Origin: Chryseobacterium oranimense
GTDB taxonomy: Bacteria > Bacteroidota > Bacteroidia > Flavobacteriales > Weeksellaceae
Direction of reading: 5' to 3'
Assembly: GCF_900129755.1 (NCBI RefSeq)
Contig: NZ_FQWT01000006.1
Location: 1 to 64,000, forward strand
Length of the DNA: 64,000 nucleotides
The notes under the pieces were generated by a model. That model saw nothing but the letters and a program-made list of their open reading frames with translations, had not been told where the DNA came from and made no database searches. Within the stretch, counting starts at the first letter, position 1. Every line of letters starts with the position of its first letter. Positions 24,210 to 34,069 of this stretch are shown piece after piece. The translations under genes were made by a program, and so were the position numbers.

Positions 24210-25964
24210 TTAGTTGATCTTGATCTGGTAAGGCATTTCCATTTTCACCTCAGACTGCAGCTTCTGATCTGTAATCTGCTGAAGGATATCATAGTTGGCT
24301 TTGCCTATTTTGTTTTTAATGATTCTTGCAGAGATATCATCTTCGTTCAGATCTTTGAAAATCTGCTCAAACTGAGTCATTCTTTTTGGATAAGAAGATA
24401 CATGATAAGATTTTAATCCTGCTTTCTGAGCTGCAAATTTAACAGCATCATTCAACGTTCCCAACTCATCTACGAGACCGATCTGTTTGGCACGAACTCC
24501 ACTCCATACTCTTCCCCCTCCTACACTGTCGATCTGCTCGAAAGTCTGTTTTCTGTTCTGGGTAACGAAATGCACAAATCTTTTATAGGTTCCTTCCACG
24601 CTTCTGGTAATCAGGTTTACTCCGTAAGGGGTAACACCATTCAAGGCAGAATAATATTGCGAATTAGCATTGGTTGCAACAATATCGGAACGGATACCGT
24701 TTTTGTTTGCAAGATCTTTATAATAAGGAATTACTCCGAAAACCCCGATAGATCCTGTCAGCGTATTAGGCTCAGAGTAAATTTTGTCAGCAGCCATAGC
24801 AATATAATAACCTCCTGAAGCTGCATAGTCACCGAAAGAAACAACCAAAGGCTTTTTCTTTTTCAACTGCTGTAATTCAAATAAAATTTCATCTGAAGCA
24901 TTGGCACTTCCCCCCGGAGAATTAATCCTGAAAACAACAGCTTTCACTTTATCATCATTCTGAAGATCCTTGATATATTTAATATATTTTTCAGAATAGA
25001 TCTCATTGTAACCATCACCATTATTAATTCCGCCTGAAGCATACAATACGGCTACTTTTTCCCCTGACTTATCTTCGTCCGCATAGGATTTGATATATCC
25101 TGCTAAAGATACTTTATTCAGCTTTTCTTTTTCTTTAAGGCTAAGTTTAGTCTTTAACATCTGATCGTACTCTGTTTTCTGGATCAGCTTATCGGCAAGC
25201 TTATATTTCAGTCCTAATTCAGGAATCATTCCGTACAGGCTGTCGACAACCATTTTAAACTGTGCTGTATCAATTTTTCTTGAAACAGCCATTTTCGTTG
25301 AAGTATTTTTCCAGATATCGTTTAAAAGAGTGCTCAGCTGTTCTTTATTTTCCGGAGAAATATCATTCCTTAAAAAAGGCTCAACAGCCGATTTAAACTT
25401 CCCGTGGCGGATCACTTCGATACCTATGCCATATTTATCAGCAAAATCTTTAAAGAATGCCACTTCAGTAGCCAACCCTTTTAGTTCTATCATTCCTGAA
25501 GGGTTAAGATAATACTGATCGGCAACAGATCCCAAATAATAGGAAGCCTGCGAAACAGCATTTCCATAAGCATATACAAATTTCCCGCTCTTTTTAAAAT
25601 CTTCAATTGCATTTCTGATATCATCAATCTGGGTCATTCCTGCATGGAAGTCATCCGCTTCAATACTTATACCTTTAATATGATCATCCGTTTTAGCTTT
25701 TTTAATAGCTTCCAGTACATCATACAGCAAAACACTTTTTTGTTTCTCGCTGATGTTGAACAATCCCATCTCCTCTTCGGTAGGGCTATCTATTATATTG
25801 GTTTTTAAGTTAATCGTAAGAACAGAATTATTTTTCACCACAACAGATTTGTCATTTCCCATAGAACTGAACACAAGCATCATAATGAAAAAGACGAAAA
25901 ATAAGGCACATAATAGGACAATTGCCACTATATTTGCCAAGACGTTTTTGAAGAAACTTCTCAT
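24210..25964 (-). CDS. sppA: Signal peptide peptidase SppA, 67K type
   Basis: Membrane serine protease that degrades cleaved signal peptides and membrane peptides. One N-terminal transmembrane helix (about 7-32) anchors two tandem SppA domains. The Lys general base is likely in EVIRHGKFKSAVEPF (about residue 200) and the nucleophile Ser in FGDYAASGGYYIAMAA (about residue 388), as in the E. coli Lys-Ser dyad. NSPGGSANASDEI and TGSIGVFG are further family motifs. Full length (584 aa). The start lies 20 bp from the folK ATG on the other strand. Confidence 0.96.
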   Translation of the reverse strand: MRSFFKNVLANIVAIVLLCALFFVFFIMMLVFSSMGNDKSVVVKNNSVLTINLKTNIIDSPTEEEMGLFNISEKQKSVLLYDVLEAIKKAKTDDHIKGISIEADDFHAGMTQIDDIRNAIEDFKKSGKFVYAYGNAVSQASYYLGSVADQYYLNPSGMIELKGLATEVAFFKDFADKYGIGIEVIRHGKFKSAVEPFLRNDISPENKEQLSTLLNDIWKNTSTKMAVSRKIDTAQFKMVVDSLYGMIPELGLKYKLADKLIQKTEYDQMLKTKLSLKEKEKLNKVSLAGYIKSYADEDKSGEKVAVLYASGGINNGDGYNEIYSEKYIKYIKDLQNDDKVKAVVFRINSPGGSANASDEILFELQQLKKKKPLVVSFGDYAASGGYYIAMAADKIYSEPNTLTGSIGVFGVIPYYKDLANKNGIRSDIVATNANSQYYSALNGVTPYGVNLITRSVEGTYKRFVHFVTQNRKQTFEQIDSVGGGRVWSGVRAKQIGLVDELGTLNDAVKFAAQKAGLKSYHVSSYPKRMTQFEQIFKDLNEDDISARIIKNKIGKANYDILQQITDQKLQSEVKMEMPYQIKIN

Positions 25965-25984
25965 AAATCAATCAATTTTCCAAT

Positions 25985-26401
25985 ATGTCGCAACATAAGG
26001 TAGTTTTGTTACTAGGAAGTAACCTGGGAGATCAAAAAAAAAATATAGAAGTAGCCTTACAGAAAATCAGTGAGGGCGGGAATCACATTTCACAAATAAG
26101 CGAATTTTTAATTACCGAACCTGTAGAATTTGTCAGTTCCAATATTTTTTGTAATATTGCATCAGAAATATTCACTCATTTATCGCCTATTCAACTCCTT
26201 GATTTTATTAAAAATATAGAAGTGGAGATGGGAAGAACCAAGGATTCAACTGCATCGGGCGGCTATAGTGACAGAATAATAGATATAGATATCATTAAAT
26301 ATAACGATCTGCAGTTCAGATCAGAAAGATTAGAAATACCTCATTATAAACATTTGTTTGAAAGAGAGTTTTCTAAAATATTATTGAAAGATTTTATCTA
26401 A
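25985..26401 (+). CDS. folK: HPPK, folate pathway (FolK)
   Basis: 2-amino-4-hydroxy-6-hydroxymethyldihydropteridine diphosphokinase, which pyrophosphorylates the pterin in folate synthesis. Seen: LLLGSNLGDQKKNIEVAL start, VEMGRTKDSTASGGYSDRIIDIDIIKYND with the Arg and Asp-x-Asp metal site, and LEIPHYKHLFEREF. The 138-aa length is short but usual in flavobacteria. Divergent from sppA with only 20 bp between the start codons, so each promoter must reach into the other gene. Confidence 0.95.
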   Translation: MSQHKVVLLLGSNLGDQKKNIEVALQKISEGGNHISQISEFLITEPVEFVSSNIFCNIASEIFTHLSPIQLLDFIKNIEVEMGRTKDSTASGGYSDRIIDIDIIKYNDLQFRSERLEIPHYKHLFEREFSKILLKDFI

Positions 26402-26421
26402 GTAAAACATAAAAAACATAT

Positions 26422-27531
26422 ATGAAATTAGGTTTATTATTATTGGCCACACTACCTATCGCGGCTTATGCCCAGGATAGTACCACAGTAAACTCTTCTA
26501 GCGAGTACCCTAATACCTTTTCTTCAGGTTCTGCTAATGTACAGCGTTTCGACAACAAAGCCAGACGTTTTAACGACTGGTCTATTTCCGTTGGTGGAGG
26601 TGCTGCATTCATGGTGCACTCTGATCTGAGATCTTTTTATGACAAAAAAGTAAATTGGGGATATAATGCTTACGTGAGTGTTGATAAGCAGATCACGCAT
26701 ACTTTTGGATTAAGCCTTATCTACCAGAGAGGTGAAACAAAGCAGAAAGCGATGTTAGGAGGTGCAGCTGGTGCTGCGGCTGGTGTAGGTACAGCAACTA
26801 CTAAATTTAACCAACTTGCTTTGATGGGAGATATTAACTTTTCTAATTTATTAAGAAGAGTAGATAATCATTCTCCTTACAGATGGGCATTACATGGTTA
26901 TGCAGGTATCGGGATTCAGAACTATAACACTTCTCTGCATGATGGGAACGAATACAGATGGAGTGATAACCCAAAGAGAGTTCCTCTATTCATCGATCAG
27001 AAATTTGATATTAACTCAATCTACTATCAGTTCGGTACCGGATTGAAATACAAAGTATCAAAACTTATTGATATCGAAGCAAGAGCAATGTACATCATAA
27101 GTGGAGATGATGAATTTGACGGAGGCGGATGGGCTGGCCCTAATGACTATGATCCTGCAACTCCAGGTTCAAAGTATAATATGATCAGTGATTCCAGATC
27201 AGATAATGCATTGTCGGTAACTTTAGGAGTTTCTTTCAAATTAGGAAACAAACTATCTCACCTGGCATGGCATGATCCTCTTCAGGAAGCATACTACAGA
27301 ACCAGCGTACTGGAAAATGCAGCTACAGATCTTGTAGTATGTGAAAAAGGTGACGCAGATAATGACGGCGTATGCGATGACTGGGACAGACAGCTTGATA
27401 CTCCGGCAGGAGCAAGAGTTGATGGTGCCGGTGTAGCTTTGGATATGGACCTTGACGGAGTGATAGATCTATACGATAAGTGTGTAACAGTTCCGGGACC
27501 TGTTGAAAACAACGGATGCCCTACAAAATAA
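26422..27531 (+). CDS. OmpA-like outer membrane protein lacking OmpA domain
   Basis: Signal peptide (MKLGLLLLATLPIAAYAQ), then an eight-stranded barrel-type N-terminal domain (about 50-290) and a TSP type 3-like Ca-binding segment (DADNDGVCDDWDRQLDT ... DLDGVIDLYDKC). It stops at NNGCPTK, just where the downstream paralogue continues into the OmpA peptidoglycan-binding domain. So this copy spans the outer membrane but should not bind peptidoglycan. It is 56 bp upstream of its full-length paralogue. The end is a clean stop codon, not a visible frameshift. Confidence 0.87.
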   Translation: MKLGLLLLATLPIAAYAQDSTTVNSSSEYPNTFSSGSANVQRFDNKARRFNDWSISVGGGAAFMVHSDLRSFYDKKVNWGYNAYVSVDKQITHTFGLSLIYQRGETKQKAMLGGAAGAAAGVGTATTKFNQLALMGDINFSNLLRRVDNHSPYRWALHGYAGIGIQNYNTSLHDGNEYRWSDNPKRVPLFIDQKFDINSIYYQFGTGLKYKVSKLIDIEARAMYIISGDDEFDGGGWAGPNDYDPATPGSKYNMISDSRSDNALSVTLGVSFKLGNKLSHLAWHDPLQEAYYRTSVLENAATDLVVCEKGDADNDGVCDDWDRQLDTPAGARVDGAGVALDMDLDGVIDLYDKCVTVPGPVENNGCPTK

Positions 27532-27587
27532 AACAAACTGTTTTTATACAATAAAATCATTTAATTAACTAAATAAAAAAATACACT

Positions 27588-29024
27588 ATGAAATTAAGTT
27601 TAGCAATTGTAGCCTTAGCAATGGCAATTCCAGCCGTAAGCTACGCACAAGACTCAACAGCAGTTTCAAATGGAGAATATCCAAATACATTTTCTTCTGG
27701 TTCTGCCAATGTATCTCCGTTTACCAATCAATCAAAAAGATTTAACGACTGGTCTATTTCAGTTGGTGCAGGTGTGCCATTGGTACAGTCTGCAGATTTA
27801 ACATCTATTAAAAATGGTAACGGTAAAAACCTTTTCGGATACTCAGCTTATGTAAGTATTGATAAAGCGATCACTCATGCGTTCGGTTTAAAATTACAAT
27901 ACGACAGAGGTGAAACGAGACAAGGATGGTTCAACACTAAAGATGCTGCTCCTGATGCAACAGCTGTAGGTGCAAGAACTCAGTATGATGCGATCTCTTT
28001 ATTAGGAGATATCAACTTCTCTAATCTATTAAGAAGAGTTGACAATCATTCTCCTTTCAGATGGGCACTTCACGGATATGCAGGTATAGGTACTATCGCT
28101 TACAGAGCTTATCAGAAAGATATCAACGGACAAAGACTGGCTACGGAAATTAAACCTTTCAAACTAGGTTCAATGTTTATGCAGGCTGGTGCCGGTTTAA
28201 AATACAAAATCAACAGAAGATTAGATCTTGAAGGTAGATTAATGTATGTAGTAACAGGTGATGATGAGTTCGACGGTGGAGGTGACAAATACAGCGCAAT
28301 CAACAAGCGTGAAGAGCAGGTATCTGACAACTTCTTTAATGCAACTTTAGGTCTTACATTGAAATTAGGAAAACACGAATCTCACCTAATGTGGCATGAT
28401 CCGCTTCAGGAAATCTATTACAAGCTGGATGTTTTGGCTAACAAAAACCAAGATATCGAAGTATGTAAAAAAGGAGATGCTGATAATGACGGAGTTTGTG
28501 ACGATTGGGACAGACAGCTTGATACTCCTGCCGGTGCAAGAGTGGATGGTGCTGGTGTTGCTCTTGATACTGACCTTGACGGTGTAATTGACCTTTACGA
28601 TAAGTGTGTAACTGTTCCTGGACCAGTTGAAAACAACGGATGTCCTACAACTACTGCAGGACCTGTAGTAGAAACAGAAACAAAACTTGAAGGAATTGAG
28701 TTTGATTTAAATTCTGACAGAATTTTACCTTCAAACACTCCAATCCTGAATAATGCTGTTTCTTACATCAACTCTTCAAACGGAGCTTATAATGTAATCG
28801 GAGCTACAGATACAAGAGCTTCTGATGCTTACAACCAAAAACTATCTGAAAGAAGAGCAAATAGCGTTAAAAACTATCTGATCAAAAACGGAGTAGAATC
28901 TTCTAAATTAAACGCAATCGGTAGAGGTGAAAAAGATCTTAAATACCCTGAGTGTGATCCGGCTACTAAATGTCCTGAATGGAAAAACAGAGCTAACAGA
29001 AGAGTATATTTCGAAGCTAAATAA
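27588..29024 (+). CDS. OmpA family outer membrane protein
   Basis: Full-length partner of the preceding gene. Signal peptide (ending VSYAQ), beta-barrel (about 45-285), TSP3-like repeats, then an OmpA/MotB domain (about 370-478) with IEFDLNSDRILPSN, GATDTRASDAYNQKLSERRA and GRGEKDL, which binds diaminopimelate of peptidoglycan through Asp and Arg. An ATKCPEWKNRANRRVYF end is typical. It tethers the outer membrane to the cell wall and is probably highly expressed. It ends at a strong terminator. Confidence 0.94.
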   Translation: MKLSLAIVALAMAIPAVSYAQDSTAVSNGEYPNTFSSGSANVSPFTNQSKRFNDWSISVGAGVPLVQSADLTSIKNGNGKNLFGYSAYVSIDKAITHAFGLKLQYDRGETRQGWFNTKDAAPDATAVGARTQYDAISLLGDINFSNLLRRVDNHSPFRWALHGYAGIGTIAYRAYQKDINGQRLATEIKPFKLGSMFMQAGAGLKYKINRRLDLEGRLMYVVTGDDEFDGGGDKYSAINKREEQVSDNFFNATLGLTLKLGKHESHLMWHDPLQEIYYKLDVLANKNQDIEVCKKGDADNDGVCDDWDRQLDTPAGARVDGAGVALDTDLDGVIDLYDKCVTVPGPVENNGCPTTTAGPVVETETKLEGIEFDLNSDRILPSNTPILNNAVSYINSSNGAYNVIGATDTRASDAYNQKLSERRANSVKNYLIKNGVESSKLNAIGRGEKDLKYPECDPATKCPEWKNRANRRVYFEAK

Positions 29025-29045
29025 TAAACTTTTTAGAAATATATC

Positions 29046-29072
29046 AAAGCCGTGCAATGCACGGCTTTTTTT
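29046..29072 (+). terminator. Intrinsic terminator of the ompA pair
   Basis: AAGCCGTGC, loop AAT, GCACGGCTT, then a T-run. Strong hairpin 22 bp after the stop. Confidence 0.9.
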
Positions 29073-29100
29073 GTTGTAATACTTTTATTATTTTTACCTT

Positions 29101-31008
29101 ATGATTTCTCAGCAGGATTTTCAAAAATTAAAATATGATACCCTAAAATATTTTTGGGGTTATGATACATTCAGAGATTCTCAGGAAGAAATCATCGATG
29201 CCGTCATTAAAGAAAACGACAGTCTCGTCCTTCTGCCAACCGGTGCCGGAAAATCTCTTTGCTATCAGCTCCCGGCCTTGCTGAAAGAAGGAACCTGCCT
29301 CGTCATTTCACCTCTTCTTGCCCTGATGAAAGACCAGGTAAGCCAGCTTAAACTTCGAGGTATTGAAGCAGAATATCTGTCCTCCGAGCTTGATGAATAT
29401 GACGCAGAAGCTGTATACGACCGTTGTAAAGACGGCCTCACCAAACTGCTGTATGTATCCCCTGAAAGATTAACCAATATACAGTTCCTTCAGAATATTG
29501 AAGAGATCCAGTTGTCATTTATTGCTGTAGATGAAGCCCATTGTATTTCAGAATGGGGGCAGGACTTCCGCCCAAGTTACCAGAATATTAAAGACTTCAG
29601 AAAAAATCATCCAAAGATCCCCTGCCTTGCTTTAACAGCAACGGCGACTCCCAAGGTCCTTGAAGAAATTAAAAACAAACTCGAACTTAAAAAACCGTTT
29701 GTTTTCCAGAAAAGCTTTAAAAGAGAAAATATCCGGATCTTTATGGATGAAGTCTCTGATAAGTTTCAACGTGTCTTTGATATTTTAAAACATAATAATG
29801 ACTCCGGGATTGTTTATGTAAGAACCCGGAAGGATGCAGAAATGCTGGCAGAATTTCTTAACAAAAACCAGGTTAAAAATGTAGATTATTTCCATGCGGG
29901 ATTAACTACAAAAGAAAAAAATACAAAACAGGCCATATGGAATAAAAGTGACAATCATGTTTTGATTTCAACCAATGCTTTCGGTATGGGAATAGACAAG
30001 GATAATGTTCGCTTTGTCATTCACTTCTCACCTGCCCCTTCCCTGGAAAATTACTATCAGGAAATCGGAAGAGCTGGAAGAGACAGTAAAGACAGCTTTG
30101 CATTCCTTCTTTGGAACAAGCAGGAATTGCTCAATTTTGATGAAATCCTGAAAAATCAGACTCCCAATAAAGCAGAATTCTTAAAGATCATTACTTACCT
30201 CTACTCTATTTTTCAGGTGGCGGAATACGAACTGCCGGAAAAAGTTTTCCAACTTAATATCCAGGGAATCCAAAACTTCACCCGTTTATCGAAGGCGAAA
30301 ATTAGTAATGTCCTTAATTTTCTACATAATCAGGAAATTATTTATCACAATGACAACAAAAGCCTTTCTTCCCTTGAGCTTCTCTTTAACGCCGAGGAAT
30401 TAGATCAGCTGCCACAAAAGGATGCTTATTTCATAGAGCTCTTGCTTCGTACGGTGTCAGGTATTACCACTCATAAAGTTATGTTCAGTGAACAGCAGGT
30501 GAGCAATAAGCTTGGAGTGAGTGTTCCACTCATTAAAGAGCGGTTGAAAGAACTTCAGCAAAAAAACTATCTGGAATATGTAGACGGGGCTTTATCAAGT
30601 ATTAAATTTCTGAAACCCCGTGATGAAAGAGCAATGAATGCGGCCTACTGGAAACTTTTTGAACACATCCAAAAGAATAAAATTCAGAAGTGGGAAGAGA
30701 TCAAGTTTTTTATAGAAAATAATGATTACTGTAAAATGAAGCTTATTCTCTCTTATTTTGGAGAAAAAAATACAAAAAATTGTGGACAGTGTTCTGTATG
30801 TGAAAAGAATAAACAATCTATTTTCGGAAAAAATATTTCCCAGCAGATCATTAATCTGCTGGCTAAAAGACCTTCTACTATTGAGGACCTTTCCGTACAG
30901 CTTAATTACCACTCTAAAAACAATATTTTAGAAAATCTTATCTTTCTCTTAGATTCAGGAAAAGTGAAAATGCTGAACTTCAGAACCTATGCGCTGAATC
31001 ATGAGTGA
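29101..31008 (+). CDS. recQ: RecQ-type ATP-dependent DNA helicase
   Basis: 3'-5' DNA helicase for recombination repair. Helicase motifs: QEEIIDAV, LLPTGAGKSLCYQLP (Walker A), VDEAHCISEWGQDFRPSY (DEAH), LALTATATPKV, STNAFGMGIDKDNVRFVIH and QEIGRAGRDS. The RQC zinc site is present (CKMKLILSYFGE ... CGQCSVC). The C-terminus is short and ends after a winged-helix-like part; I see no HRDC domain. 635 aa. Flavobacteria often have several RecQ paralogues, so this may not be the only one. Confidence 0.95.
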   Translation: MISQQDFQKLKYDTLKYFWGYDTFRDSQEEIIDAVIKENDSLVLLPTGAGKSLCYQLPALLKEGTCLVISPLLALMKDQVSQLKLRGIEAEYLSSELDEYDAEAVYDRCKDGLTKLLYVSPERLTNIQFLQNIEEIQLSFIAVDEAHCISEWGQDFRPSYQNIKDFRKNHPKIPCLALTATATPKVLEEIKNKLELKKPFVFQKSFKRENIRIFMDEVSDKFQRVFDILKHNNDSGIVYVRTRKDAEMLAEFLNKNQVKNVDYFHAGLTTKEKNTKQAIWNKSDNHVLISTNAFGMGIDKDNVRFVIHFSPAPSLENYYQEIGRAGRDSKDSFAFLLWNKQELLNFDEILKNQTPNKAEFLKIITYLYSIFQVAEYELPEKVFQLNIQGIQNFTRLSKAKISNVLNFLHNQEIIYHNDNKSLSSLELLFNAEELDQLPQKDAYFIELLLRTVSGITTHKVMFSEQQVSNKLGVSVPLIKERLKELQQKNYLEYVDGALSSIKFLKPRDERAMNAAYWKLFEHIQKNKIQKWEEIKFFIENNDYCKMKLILSYFGEKNTKNCGQCSVCEKNKQSIFGKNISQQIINLLAKRPSTIEDLSVQLNYHSKNNILENLIFLLDSGKVKMLNFRTYALNHE

Positions 31009-31180
31009 GATCAATACCAAAACTAAATATTGTTTAAACTGTAAATCAACAATTTACAAAATTGATTAAAATTTTAAATCAACCATTTTTTGACTACAAT
31101 AAAGATTGATTTGGCTACATAAGAGTCGGGACGATATTTGACCTTTGTACCATCATTTTATTAACAAAAAAATCAAAAAA

Positions 31181-32071
31181 ATGAAAATTGTAGTCACAGG
31201 TTCTTTGGGAAATATCGGAAAAAATTTAACCCGGCAGTTAGTAAAAAACGGTCATGAAGTAATTGGCATTATCCGCAGTCCGGAAAATGCATCAGAAATC
31301 GAATCGATCGGAGCAATTCCGGCCATTGGTTCAGTAGATGATGCAGAGTTTTTAACAGAAACTTTTAATGGTGCAGATGCTGTATTCACTATGGTTCCCC
31401 CCAATTATTCAATTGCCAATTCGAGAGAATATTATAACCTTATCGGAAATGCTTATGCAGAAGCCATCAAAAAAGCCGGGGTAAAAAAAATAGTCAATAT
31501 AAGCAGCTGGGGTGCCCATTTGCCGGAAGAAACAGGTTTCATTACAGGTGCTCACGATGTAGAACAAATCCTTAACAAACTGCCTGCCGTTAAAATTACC
31601 CATATACGTTCAGGATATATTTATTATAACCTCTTCCATTTTGCAGGGATGATCAAAAATCTTGGCTTCATAGGCTCCAATTACGGAGGTAATGATAAAA
31701 TTGTACTCACGTCAACCAGAGATATTGCAGATGTGTCGTTTGAGGAATTGATAGATAGCTCAGGCGTTGGTATAAATGTAAGATATATTGCAAGTGATGA
31801 CCGCACTGCCAGCGAGATTGCCGAAACACTAGGAAAAGAAATCGGTATCCCGGATTTAGAATGGAAAACCTTTACTAATGAAGAAGTCAGAAAAAATATG
31901 GAAAAGCAGGGGCTTTCCGAAGATATTATATTCAATACCATTGATTTGAATACAAGTATCCATAACGGTAAAATGAGAGAAGATTATGACGCAAAGAAGT
32001 CAACCGTTACAGGAAAAGTAGGATTAGAAGATTTTGCAAAGGAATTTGCAGCTTATTATAAGAATGTTTAG
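31181..32071 (+). CDS. NmrA/SDR-type NAD(P)-binding protein
   Basis: Extended short-chain dehydrogenase of the NmrA/HSCARG type. Seen: MKIVVTGSLGNIGKNLTRQL with a GxxGxxG nucleotide-binding loop, AIGSVDDAEFLTETFNGADAVF, VKKIVNISSWGAH, and a C-terminal substrate domain. 296 aa from the ATG at 31181; the open frame begins 12 codons earlier but the Rossmann strand starts at once at this ATG. Likely quinone or azo-type reductase or redox sensor; substrate unknown. An AraC regulator follows after 60 bp. Confidence 0.9.
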   Translation: MKIVVTGSLGNIGKNLTRQLVKNGHEVIGIIRSPENASEIESIGAIPAIGSVDDAEFLTETFNGADAVFTMVPPNYSIANSREYYNLIGNAYAEAIKKAGVKKIVNISSWGAHLPEETGFITGAHDVEQILNKLPAVKITHIRSGYIYYNLFHFAGMIKNLGFIGSNYGGNDKIVLTSTRDIADVSFEELIDSSGVGINVRYIASDDRTASEIAETLGKEIGIPDLEWKTFTNEEVRKNMEKQGLSEDIIFNTIDLNTSIHNGKMREDYDAKKSTVTGKVGLEDFAKEFAAYYKNV

Positions 32072-32131
32072 CATCAAAATATAAGATAAGGCCTGGTATT
32101 TAGAGGTGATAAATTTTTTAATTTTATAGGA

Positions 32132-33034
32132 ATGCAGTATCAACGAATTAAAACAATTAGCGATTATCATAAACTGATGGGCCTTCCTGGGCCACAACAT
32201 CCTTTGATTAGCCTGATCAATTTCAAGACCTATCCCGATTTAAATCATGATAAGCCTTTGCATCTATTCTACGATTTTTATGCAGTTTCTGTAAAACGGG
32301 ATTTTGATGCAAAGATGAAATACGGGCAGCTAGAACATGATTTTGACGATGGTGTAATGTTTTTTATTGCACCCGGCCAGGTCTTTAGCATTGAGCTAGG
32401 CACTGTGACAAACGCGAAACATGCAGGCTGGACATTATTGATACACCCGGATTTTTTCTGGAATACCCCTTTGGCAAAAGGAATTAAAAAATATGAATTC
32501 TTTGATTATAAAGTAAACGAATCATTATTTATTTCTGAAAAAGAAGAAGCTACTATTGTCAGTATTTTAGAAAATATTGATAATGAATACAATACTAATA
32601 CCGATATATTTAGTCAACAGATTATCATTTCCCAGATAGAAACTTTATTGAACTATTCGGAAAGATTTTACCAGCGTCAGTTCATTACCCGTAAAAAAGC
32701 CAATCATCAAATTTTAGGTAAATTCGAAGAGGTATTGGAATTTTATTTTGAAGGTGAGGTTAGTTCACTTCCTACGGTACAGTTTGTTGCCGGGCAGCTC
32801 AATCTGTCTTCTGGCTATCTGAATACTGTGCTGAAGACCATTACGGGATTATCTACTCAACAGCATATTCATGAGAAGCTGATTGAAAAAGCTAAAATAA
32901 AGTTATCCACTACAGAATTATCTGTCACCGAAATAGCTTATGAGCTCGGGTTTGAGCATCCCCAATCGTTCAGCAAACTCTTTAAAAACAAAACCAATCA
33001 GACCCCATTAGAGTTTAGAGCCGGATTTCATTAG
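32132..33034 (+). CDS. AraC family transcriptional regulator
   Basis: 300-aa regulator with an N-terminal ligand-binding cupin-like region (about 30-180) and a C-terminal pair of helix-turn-helix motifs (about 210-300): FVAGQLNLSSGYLNTVLKT and VTEIAYELGFEHPQSFSKLFKNKTNQTPLEFR. It lies on the same strand just after an NmrA-type oxidoreductase, a common pairing in which the regulator controls the reductase (inference). Confidence 0.93.
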   Translation: MQYQRIKTISDYHKLMGLPGPQHPLISLINFKTYPDLNHDKPLHLFYDFYAVSVKRDFDAKMKYGQLEHDFDDGVMFFIAPGQVFSIELGTVTNAKHAGWTLLIHPDFFWNTPLAKGIKKYEFFDYKVNESLFISEKEEATIVSILENIDNEYNTNTDIFSQQIIISQIETLLNYSERFYQRQFITRKKANHQILGKFEEVLEFYFEGEVSSLPTVQFVAGQLNLSSGYLNTVLKTITGLSTQQHIHEKLIEKAKIKLSTTELSVTEIAYELGFEHPQSFSKLFKNKTNQTPLEFRAGFH

Positions 33035-33108
33035 TCACAATATACTTATCATTTCTACAACTCTCCGGCTCTAAACGGTAATGCCTTCCGACTCTCAGAT
33101 CAAAAACT

Positions 33109-33116
33109 TATCTTTG
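33109..33116 (+). promoter_or_regulatory. -7 element of fmt, leaderless type
   Basis: TATCTTTG matches TAnnTTTG and is followed by only CACC before the ATG at 33121. Transcription would start at or within a few nt of the start codon. Confidence 0.55.
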
Positions 33117-33120
33117 CACC

Positions 33121-34065
33121 ATGAAATCATTGAAAGTCGTTTTTTTAGGAACTCCGGAATTTGCAAAAACTTCTTTGGAGGCTATTCATCAGTCAGAGCA
33201 TCAAGTGGTTGGAGTGGTAACTGTTGCCGATAAAGCCAGCGGCCGTGGGCAGAAGATCAGTCAGTCCCCGGTGAAGGTGTATGCTTCAGAAAACAACATT
33301 CCTGTTTTTCAGCCTGAAAAACTGAGAAATCCTGAATTTCTGGAAGAACTTAGAAAACTGGATGCCGATGTTTTTGTGGTAGTGGCCTTCAGAATGATGC
33401 CTAAAGTTCTTTTTGAAATGCCTAAAATGGGAACTTTCAATCTTCATGCTTCATTGCTTCCGGATTACAGAGGAGCGGCCCCTATTAATTATGCCGTAAT
33501 CAATGGTGAAGAAAAAACAGGTGCTACAACATTCTTCATCAATGAAAAAATAGACGAAGGCAATATTCTGCTTCAGGAAGAACTGGCAATTTTGCCGGAT
33601 GAAAATGCAGGAAGCCTGCACGACAGACTCATGGTAATGGGTTCAAAACTGGTGGTAAAAACTCTTAACGGCTTGGCAGAAAACACCATTACTGAAAGAC
33701 CTCAGCCTCATGTAGAGCATCCTAAAAATGCCTATAAAATATTTAAAGAGGACACCAGAATCAACTGGAAAGCCCCTTCAAAAACCGTTCATCAGTTTAT
33801 TCTCGGCATGTCACCTTATCCGGCTGCTTTCACAACCCTAAAAATTGGAGAAGAGGAAAAAGGATTAAAGATTTTCGCAGGAAAATTCGAAATTACAGAT
33901 CATGGGAAAACTTCCGGAACATTAGATATTTCCAAGAATGAATTCAAAATTTATACTGAAGACGGCCTTTATTTTCCACAGGAACTTCAGCTTGAAGGGA
34001 AAAAAAGAATGACAGTAAAAGATTTTCTGAACGGATTCAGAAATTTTGATGAGATCAGTTTGTAG
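33121..34065 (+). CDS. fmt: Methionyl-tRNA formyltransferase
   Basis: Formylates initiator Met-tRNA with 10-formyl-THF. N-terminal Rossmann-like domain with FLGTPEFAKTSLEA, the active-site region FNLHASLLPDYRGAAPINYAVINGEE (residues about 106-131; Asn, His and later Asp catalytic) and GATTFFINEKIDEGNIL. C-terminal OB-like domain (about 205-314). 314 aa, full length. The predicted promoter leaves almost no 5' leader. Confidence 0.97.
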   Translation: MKSLKVVFLGTPEFAKTSLEAIHQSEHQVVGVVTVADKASGRGQKISQSPVKVYASENNIPVFQPEKLRNPEFLEELRKLDADVFVVVAFRMMPKVLFEMPKMGTFNLHASLLPDYRGAAPINYAVINGEEKTGATTFFINEKIDEGNILLQEELAILPDENAGSLHDRLMVMGSKLVVKTLNGLAENTITERPQPHVEHPKNAYKIFKEDTRINWKAPSKTVHQFILGMSPYPAAFTTLKIGEEEKGLKIFAGKFEITDHGKTSGTLDISKNEFKIYTEDGLYFPQELQLEGKKRMTVKDFLNGFRNFDEISL

Positions 34066-34069
34066 TCAG

